A stretch of DNA of 64,000 nucleotides from Vreelandella olivaria (GTDB lineage Bacteria > Pseudomonadota > Gammaproteobacteria > Pseudomonadales > Halomonadaceae), in NCBI RefSeq assembly GCF_023507745.1, contig NZ_JALPZO010000066.1, positions 168,709 through 232,708 on the forward strand, given 5' to 3'. The first letter of the stretch is position 1; every line of letters begins with the position of its first letter. Positions 59,029 through 64,000 of this stretch are shown here, piece by piece. A program made the position numbers and the translations under genes. Below the pieces are notes generated by a model that was not told the origin of the DNA, did not search any database, and was given only the letters and a program-made list of their open reading frames with translations.

Positions 59029-59748
59029 ATGCCCCGCCTCTACGTACCTGCCGCGTTTGCGGCAGGTGAACGCTTGACACTTCCAGAAGGCCCCGCACGA
59101 CACGTTACCCGGGTGCTGCGTATGGGGGAAGGTGATCCGTTGGTACTATTCGACGGCTATGGGCAGGAGGCGGGTGTGCATTTGGCCGATATTGGCCGCA
59201 AGCAGACCACGGTGAGTATTGAGGCGGTCTGGCCGGGCAGTGGTGAGTCGCCCCTGGCGGTACATCTTGGCCAGGCAATCTCCAAAGGTGATCGCATGGA
59301 TTACGCCATCCAAAAAGCCGTGGAGCTTGGTGTGGCAGCCATTACCCCGCTCTATACGGAGCGGGGGGATGTGCGCTTAAAAGGCGAGCGTGGAGAAAAA
59401 AAGCGAGCGCATTGGCAAGCCGTGGCAGCGAGTGCATGTGAACAGTGCGGGCGCGCAGTCGTGCCCCCTGTCTATCCTCCACAGCAACTTGAAGAGTGGC
59501 TGGCAGAACGCCATGAGCCGCTACGCTTGATGCTCCATTTGGCCACTGGCAACGCCTTTGCCCATCACGCTCCACCTGAGTCCATAGCGCTGTTAATCGG
59601 ACCGGAAGGGGGCCTGAGCGACACAGATATCAGTGTAGCCACAGGCAATGGCTTTACGCCGTTAACGCTTGGGCCGCGGGTACTCCGTACTGAAACAGCT
59701 CCCGTTGTTGCATTAACGCTGTTGCAACACCACTTCGGTGATTTGTAA
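59029..59748 (+). CDS. rsmE: 16S rRNA (uracil1498-N3)-methyltransferase
   Basis: 239 residues from ATG 59029 (MPRLYVPAAF), chosen because the family starts there; the frame is open to 58993 but without homology. SPOUT-fold enzyme with N-terminal PUA-like domain (HVTRVLRMGEGDPLVLFDG) and C-terminal knot: LLIGPEGGLSDTDI and LGPRVLRTETAPVVAL. Weak ribosome-binding site. In many species gshB follows closely; here a CvfB-like gene is between. Confidence 0.93.
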   Translation: MPRLYVPAAFAAGERLTLPEGPARHVTRVLRMGEGDPLVLFDGYGQEAGVHLADIGRKQTTVSIEAVWPGSGESPLAVHLGQAISKGDRMDYAIQKAVELGVAAITPLYTERGDVRLKGERGEKKRAHWQAVAASACEQCGRAVVPPVYPPQQLEEWLAERHEPLRLMLHLATGNAFAHHAPPESIALLIGPEGGLSDTDISVATGNGFTPLTLGPRVLRTETAPVVALTLLQHHFGDL

Positions 59749-59762
59749 GTGCTTACTATCAG

Positions 59763-59798
59763 GCCGCTATCCTGCATAGCAGTGATAGCGGCTTTTTT
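59763..59798 (+). terminator. rsmE terminator
   Basis: Stem GCCGCTATC (59763-59771) / GATAGCGGC (59784-59792) with additional inner CTGC/GCAG pairs, followed by TTTTTT. Confidence 0.92.
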
Positions 59799-59887
59799 GT
59801 GTCTGACGACTGAGCCTTTCAGTGTTGCTTTGCCTTGTGTTGGCAAGGGGCCATAATAAAGATCTATTTTCTGTAAGGACGGCACCC

Positions 59888-60580
59888 ATGGTCCGTGAGT
59901 CACACTCATCCCCTCGATCCGTCAGTGATGCAGCTGCCCAGTTGGGTGAAGTGGCGTACCTAACGGTTACGGCCGTCAATAATATTGGCGCATTTTTACA
60001 ATGGGGGCAGCCGAAGGATGTGTTGCTACCGTTTAGTGAACAACATTTCCGTCCTGACCCAGGTAAAAGAGTGCTGGTGATGTTGTACAGCGACGACCAG
60101 GGTCGGCCAGTTGCCTCAATGCGCCTTGATCGCTTTTTAACCGATGATGCCTGGGCCCTTGAAAAGGGGGATGAGGTATCAGTGGTGGCGGCAGACCGAA
60201 CCGATTTAGGTATGAAAGTGGTGGTTAACCATCGCTACTGGGGATTGATCTACCAGGATGATATTACCCAGCCATTGCGCCGAGGGCAGTCACTCAAAGG
60301 GTATGTTAAGCAACGTCGGGATGATGGCCGGGTGGATATTTCATTACTTCCCCCAGGAGCGGCTCGCCTGGATGTCGTGGGTGATAAGGTGCTGAAAGCA
60401 CTACGTGAAAGCGGCGGCTATCTACCTTTGGGAGACAAAAGCGAAGCCCACGAGATTAAAGCACGACTGGGCGTCAGTAAAAGCGCCTATAAGCAAGCCA
60501 TCGGGCGGCTGTATAAGCAGCAGTTGATCACGCTGGAACCTGATGCTATCCGGCTTGTACCCGGTGTGCTAACCGAGTAG
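59888..60580 (+). CDS. CvfB/YitL-type S1 RNA-binding protein
   Basis: 230 residues. Several S1-like OB folds: the first has LTVTAVNNIGAFLQWGQPKDVLLPFSE and the second KGDEVSVVAADRTDLGMKVVVNHRYWGLI, followed by KGYVKQRRDDGRVDISL; a winged-helix end (GVSKSAYKQAIGRLYKQQLITLE) closes the protein. This is the CvfB architecture, whose Staphylococcus member binds RNA and affects virulence gene expression; the role in gammaproteobacteria is unclear. ATG 59888 with AAGGA upstream. gshB is next. Confidence 0.85.
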   Translation: MVRESHSSPRSVSDAAAQLGEVAYLTVTAVNNIGAFLQWGQPKDVLLPFSEQHFRPDPGKRVLVMLYSDDQGRPVASMRLDRFLTDDAWALEKGDEVSVVAADRTDLGMKVVVNHRYWGLIYQDDITQPLRRGQSLKGYVKQRRDDGRVDISLLPPGAARLDVVGDKVLKALRESGGYLPLGDKSEAHEIKARLGVSKSAYKQAIGRLYKQQLITLEPDAIRLVPGVLTE

Positions 60581-60656
60581 CCACTGCCTGAGGTTGGAGC
60601 CATGCAGACAGTGCGGCATACTGCTTACCTATTGTTCATGTATGGATTGTACCCCG

Positions 60657-61613
60657 ATGAGCCAATCAACGTTGCATCTCGGTGTGGTGATGGATCCCAT
60701 CAGTGACATCGCCTACAAGAAAGATACCACTATGGCCATGCTGTGGGAGGCCCAGGAGCGTGGCTACACGCTGCACTATATGGAGCAGGAGGACCTGTTC
60801 CTGAATGCGGGGCAAGCCTATGCACGTATGCGGCCATTAACGGTGCATCGTGATCCACATCATTGGTACGACCTGGGAGAAGCAGATCAACGCCCTCTGG
60901 TTGAGTTGAATGTGGTGTTAATGCGTAAAGACCCGCCGGTCGATGCTGATTTTACCAATGCGGTTCATCTACTCGGTTTTGCAGAGCGGGAAGGCGTATT
61001 GGTGGTCAACCCAACGGCTGCCCTGCTGCAGTGCAATGAAAAGTTATTTGCTCAGCAGTTCCCGCAGTGCTGTGCGCCCACGGTGGTATCCAGCCGAGAC
61101 GATGTGTTGCGTATGTTCCACGCCGAGCATGGTGATGTGATCTTTAAGCCGCTTGATGGCATGGGTGGCACCGGTATTTTTCATATCGGCCCAGATGGCC
61201 GCAATATGGGAGCTGTGATTGAGCAGCTGACGCTGCGTGGCCAGCGACAAATTATGGCGCAACGCTACCTGCCTGAAATTAAGGATGGCGATACACGCAT
61301 CCTGATAGTGGATGGTGAGCCCGTGCCCTATGGGCTGGCACGGATACCTTCTGCTGGTGAAACCCGGGGCAATCTCGCGGCTGGTGGGCGTGGCGTAAGC
61401 CGCGAGCTGACTGAGCGCGACCACTGGCTGATTAAGCAGGTACAGCCCATGATCCGCGAAAAAGGACTAATGTTTGTGGGCTTGGACGTCATTGGTGATT
61501 ACGTCACCGAAATTAACGTTACCAGTCCCACCTGCGTGCGTGAAATCGATGACCAACGTGGCACCAATATTGCTGGGATGCTGCTGGATGCTATTGAGCG
61601 TCGACTGGCCTAA
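60657..61613 (+). CDS. gshB: Glutathione synthetase
   Basis: 318 residues (E. coli 316). ATP-grasp enzyme joining gamma-glutamylcysteine and glycine. HLGVVMDPISDIAYKKDTTMAML at the N-terminus, FKPLDGMGGTGIFHI as ATP-grasp loop and NVTSPTCVREIDDQ at the C-terminus are diagnostic. The start is ATG 60657 (MSQSTLHLGV); an upstream in-frame ATG adds cysteine-rich residues without homology. Confidence 0.95.
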   Translation: MSQSTLHLGVVMDPISDIAYKKDTTMAMLWEAQERGYTLHYMEQEDLFLNAGQAYARMRPLTVHRDPHHWYDLGEADQRPLVELNVVLMRKDPPVDADFTNAVHLLGFAEREGVLVVNPTAALLQCNEKLFAQQFPQCCAPTVVSSRDDVLRMFHAEHGDVIFKPLDGMGGTGIFHIGPDGRNMGAVIEQLTLRGQRQIMAQRYLPEIKDGDTRILIVDGEPVPYGLARIPSAGETRGNLAAGGRGVSRELTERDHWLIKQVQPMIREKGLMFVGLDVIGDYVTEINVTSPTCVREIDDQRGTNIAGMLLDAIERRLA

Positions 61614-61677
61614 CCGTTGAACGTATTCGCTAAATGACGCGAGGCCTGCCGAATGATGGGCGGGCCGTAGGAGACGC

Positions 61678-62235
61678 ATGCAAAGTTTAAAGCACCACTT
61701 TTTAATGGCAATGCCGCACCTGGATGATCCTAACTTCGCAGGTAGTCTGATTTATCTTTGCGACCATGATCACAATGGTTGCATGGGGGTGATTGCCAAT
61801 CGGCCACTCGAAATTACGCTGGATGCTCTATTTGAGCAGCTATCGTTAGGTGGTGACGATAGTCCCTATCGCAATGCACCAGTTTACTATGGTGGGCCCA
61901 TGCACAAGGATCGTGGCTTTATTTTGCATATTGGTGATAGCCAGGAGTGGGATTCAAGCGTTCAGGTGGAGGATGGCATCGCGCTGACCACATCAATGGA
62001 TATTCTTCAAGCTCTGGCAGATGGCAGCGGTCCTGAGCACTTCCTGGTCTGCCTCGGCTGTGCAGGGTGGGATGTCGGACAGCTTGAAGACGAGTTAAAG
62101 GAGAACGCGTGGTTAACCGTGGAGGGACAGGGGGCTGTGTTGTTCGATACCCCACCCGCTGAGCGTCTATCTGCTGCCGCCGGAATTCTTGGCGTTGACC
62201 TTAACCTGATGACCCGTAATGCAGGGCATGCGTAA
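61678..62235 (+). CDS. YqgE/AlgH family protein (UPF0301)
   Basis: 185 residues. LKHHFLMAMPHLDDPNFAGSLIYLCDH is the family signature (split over residues 4-30); GVIANRPLEITL, GGPMHKDRGFILH and CLGCAGWDVGQLEDELKENAW complete it. A role in alginate regulation was reported in Pseudomonas but the molecular function is not settled. TAGGAG precedes the ATG. Directly before ruvX, as nearly always. Confidence 0.93.
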   Translation: MQSLKHHFLMAMPHLDDPNFAGSLIYLCDHDHNGCMGVIANRPLEITLDALFEQLSLGGDDSPYRNAPVYYGGPMHKDRGFILHIGDSQEWDSSVQVEDGIALTTSMDILQALADGSGPEHFLVCLGCAGWDVGQLEDELKENAWLTVEGQGAVLFDTPPAERLSAAAGILGVDLNLMTRNAGHA

Positions 62236-62247
62236 TGGCTGTATTCA

Positions 62248-62703
62248 ATGGCTGAACCAGGGCAGCGCTTGATACTTGCATTTGATTTTGGCACTCGGCG
62301 TATTGGCGTTGCGGTTGGTAATGAGCTGCTTAACAGTGCTCGGGAGTTGGCACCGCTACCTGCCCGGGATGGTATTCCTGACTGGAACCTTGTCACGCGT
62401 CTGGTGGATGAGTGGCAACCTGACCTGTTTGTGGTTGGACTACCGCTTAATATGGATGGTACCGAATCGGCAATGAGTACCCGGGCGCGAAAGTTTGGAA
62501 ATCGACTGCACGGCCGCTATGGCAAGCCCTGCGACATGGTGGATGAACGTGGTTCCACTCGCGAAGCAAAGCATATTGCCCACGTAGCAGGCCACCGCGG
62601 TAACTATCGTGAAGAAAGTGTCGACGGGATTGCCGCTGTGCTGATTTTAGAGGGGTGGTTTGCCCACCAGGAAGGTCTTCCTGGTGGGCGTAAATCGCAT
62701 TAA
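62248..62703 (+). CDS. ruvX: YqgF/RuvX RNase H-fold nuclease
   Basis: 151 residues. LAFDFGTRRIGVAVGN carries the first catalytic Asp; VVGLPLNMDGTES and VDERGSTREA follow. YqgF proteins process pre-16S rRNA 5' ends; a Holliday-junction role has also been proposed. No strong ribosome-binding site before ATG 62248, so translation may be coupled to yqgE 12 bp upstream. Convergent with pyrB. Confidence 0.92.
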   Translation: MAEPGQRLILAFDFGTRRIGVAVGNELLNSARELAPLPARDGIPDWNLVTRLVDEWQPDLFVVGLPLNMDGTESAMSTRARKFGNRLHGRYGKPCDMVDERGSTREAKHIAHVAGHRGNYREESVDGIAAVLILEGWFAHQEGLPGGRKSH

Positions 62704-62721
62704 GTAACCGACACTAAAGTC

Positions 62722-63747
62722 CTACCGGTCCAGTGTGCCGATTTGTGCGGGTACAAACCAATGCACTGGCCGCAGATCTTTTTCGATTAGGTCATCCACT
62801 TTTAATAGCGTGGCAAAAATAGCCATCCGCATTGGGATGCCGTTATCCGTTTGGCGGAAAATCGCCAAACGCGAGTCGCCATTAAGATCCACATTCAAAT
62901 CATTAGCACCCGGGCGACTATCTCGGGGGAGAGGGTGCATCACCATCGTGCTCTGGCTGCAGCGCTGGTCAAGAAAATCGCGGTTAACCATAAAATCATC
63001 GGAAAGCCCCTGAAAGCTTTCATTCATTTCATCGGTGAACCGCTCTTTCTGAATTCTCGTGGTGTACACCACATCCAGATCAGAGAAGTCACTGGCCAGT
63101 GAATCGCGCTGCTCAACACGGTGGCCGCGTGACGTTACTAAATCAATCAGTTTGGAAGGCATCTCTAGGCCGGGAGGAGAGACCAGTGTAATGCGCATTG
63201 GATCATAAAGTGACAACAGCTTAATCAGTGAATGCACGGTACGACCATATTTTAAATCACCCGTGAGCAATATATGCGCACCGTTCAGTGATTTGCCCAA
63301 CCGATAAAACTCCTTATCAATCGTATAAAGATCCAGCAACGCTTGACTGGGATGCTCGCCAGGGCCATCGCCACCGTTAATCACCGGTACATGAGTGGCG
63401 GCGGCAAATTCAGCGACTGACCCCTGATCCGGATGGCGCATAACAATAGCATCGCAGTAACCACTCATTACCCGGCTGGTGTCATAGAGCGATTCGCCTT
63501 TCGCCATAGAAGAGAAGGTAAAGCCCGTCGTATCGCAAACACTCCCCCCCAAACGGCAAAAAGCAGCATTGAAGCTCACGCGGGTGCGTGTGCTTGCTTC
63601 AAAGAACAAATTACCCAGCACGGCGCCTTCCAGCACCCGGGTCACCTGGCGGCGGCTGGCTATAGGTTCCATGCGCGCTGCAACGCGCAGAAGATGGTCA
63701 ACGCTTTCGCGCTGTAATGAATCGACAGTTAACAGGTGCTGGCTCAT
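62722..63747 (-). CDS. pyrB: Aspartate carbamoyltransferase catalytic chain
   Basis: 341 residues from ATG 63745-63747 (GAGGT upstream); longer than the E. coli chain (311). Carbamoyl-phosphate motif FEASTRTRVSF near residue 57, GDGPGEHPSQALLDLYTI and VMHPLPRDSRPGANDL. The last contains HPLPR but then departs from the usual text. The upstream open frame lacks homology. In pseudomonads pyrB overlaps a pyrC-like gene and follows pyrR. Here it is alone, leftward, converging on ruvX with 18 bp between the stops; no regulatory-chain gene pyrI follows. Confidence 0.93.
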   Translation of the reverse strand: MSQHLLTVDSLQRESVDHLLRVAARMEPIASRRQVTRVLEGAVLGNLFFEASTRTRVSFNAAFCRLGGSVCDTTGFTFSSMAKGESLYDTSRVMSGYCDAIVMRHPDQGSVAEFAAATHVPVINGGDGPGEHPSQALLDLYTIDKEFYRLGKSLNGAHILLTGDLKYGRTVHSLIKLLSLYDPMRITLVSPPGLEMPSKLIDLVTSRGHRVEQRDSLASDFSDLDVVYTTRIQKERFTDEMNESFQGLSDDFMVNRDFLDQRCSQSTMVMHPLPRDSRPGANDLNVDLNGDSRLAIFRQTDNGIPMRMAIFATLLKVDDLIEKDLRPVHWFVPAQIGTLDR

Positions 63748-63963
63748 CACGGACCTCAGAGAGAAGTGGGCGTTGGGTGCAACAGGTCTTAGTGTAACCG
63801 CCAATGAAGCGCCATCGAAGCACAGCGTCACTGATTCTGAAACTTTTTTACACAATCCTCTTGCCAAGCCGGTAGCGAATCCGTAAAGTACGCATCCGCT
63901 GCCGGGGACGCATGGCGTTGCCAGCGGTGCATAAGGTTGAAAAAACCTTGGTTTGTCAGAGGG

Positions 63964-63990
63964 TTGGCGAAAACGCTGCCATGCTATTAA
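63964..63990 (+). promoter_or_regulatory. Promoter-like motif at the right edge
   Basis: Extended -10 TGCTATTAA (63982-63990) with TTGGCG (63964-63969) 15 bp before the hexamer. The gene it would serve is outside the window. Preceded by a 6-bp-arm hairpin AAGGTT/AACCTT near 63931-63947. Confidence 0.3.
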
Positions 63991-64000
63991 GGCACGTATT

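Overview
The window is a core-chromosome segment around the replication origin of a gammaproteobacterium. Gene content and order (parA-rsmG-mnmG, mnmE-yidC-rnpA-rpmH, dnaA-dnaN-recF-gyrB, glyQS, zapA-ssrS-fau, ygfB-pepP-ubiH-ubiI, Na+-type pomAB) and moderate GC best fit the Halomonadaceae (Halomonas and relatives). The genus is inferred from layout only. Almost every base is used. I see no insertion sequence, prophage, CRISPR array, tRNA or rRNA gene.

Layout. 1-3.0 kb: parA (5' part only), rsmG and mnmG, all leftward. 3.03-3.58 kb: AT-rich non-coding DNA with many DnaA-box-like 9-mers, an origin candidate. 3.6-7.5 kb: leftward glutamine-type ABC transporter glnHPQ, erpA and argC. 7.7-16.1 kb: rightward ClC-family protein, hemJ, thiD, hemL, a small hypothetical, rdgB, hemW, an OmpA-like lipoprotein and rlmJ. 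16.1-20.0 kb: leftward mnmE, yidC, rnpA and rpmH. 20.0-20.5 kb: second DnaA-box cluster. 20.5-26.8 kb: rightward dnaA, dnaN, recF and gyrB. Four perfect 16-bp parS palindromes lie between 23.6 and 28.4 kb, two of them inside recF.

26.8-43.0 kb is mainly cell envelope: gmhB, a kinase-like protein, glyQS, then an LPS inner-core and heptose block (hldD, waaF, opgB, waaE-like, two GT9 enzymes, a GT4 enzyme, kdkA, hldE, waaA) with several overlapping convergent or divergent gene ends. 43-47.2 kb: rpiA and ilvA separated by the flagellar stator genes pomA and pomB. 47.2-53.6 kb: an unreported-looking 32-residue membrane ORF, fau, 6S RNA, zapA, ygfB, pepP, ubiH and ubiI. 53.6-58.0 kb: leftward gpmI-envC-ctpA. 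58-62.7 kb: rhodanese, secB, rsmE, cvfB-like, gshB, yqgE/algH and ruvX. 62.7-63.7 kb: leftward pyrB, with a promoter-like motif at the right edge.

How it fits together. parA (with parB presumably just past the left edge), the parS cluster and the DnaA-box regions form the replication and segregation hub. The ancestral mnmG-mnmE neighbourhood is split by about 13 kb, leaving one DnaA-box cluster beside mnmG (as in E. coli) and one beside dnaA (as in Pseudomonas). The LPS block encodes three of the four ADP-heptose enzymes, Kdo transferase, Kdo kinase and heptosyltransferases, which together suggest a core with a single phosphorylated Kdo.
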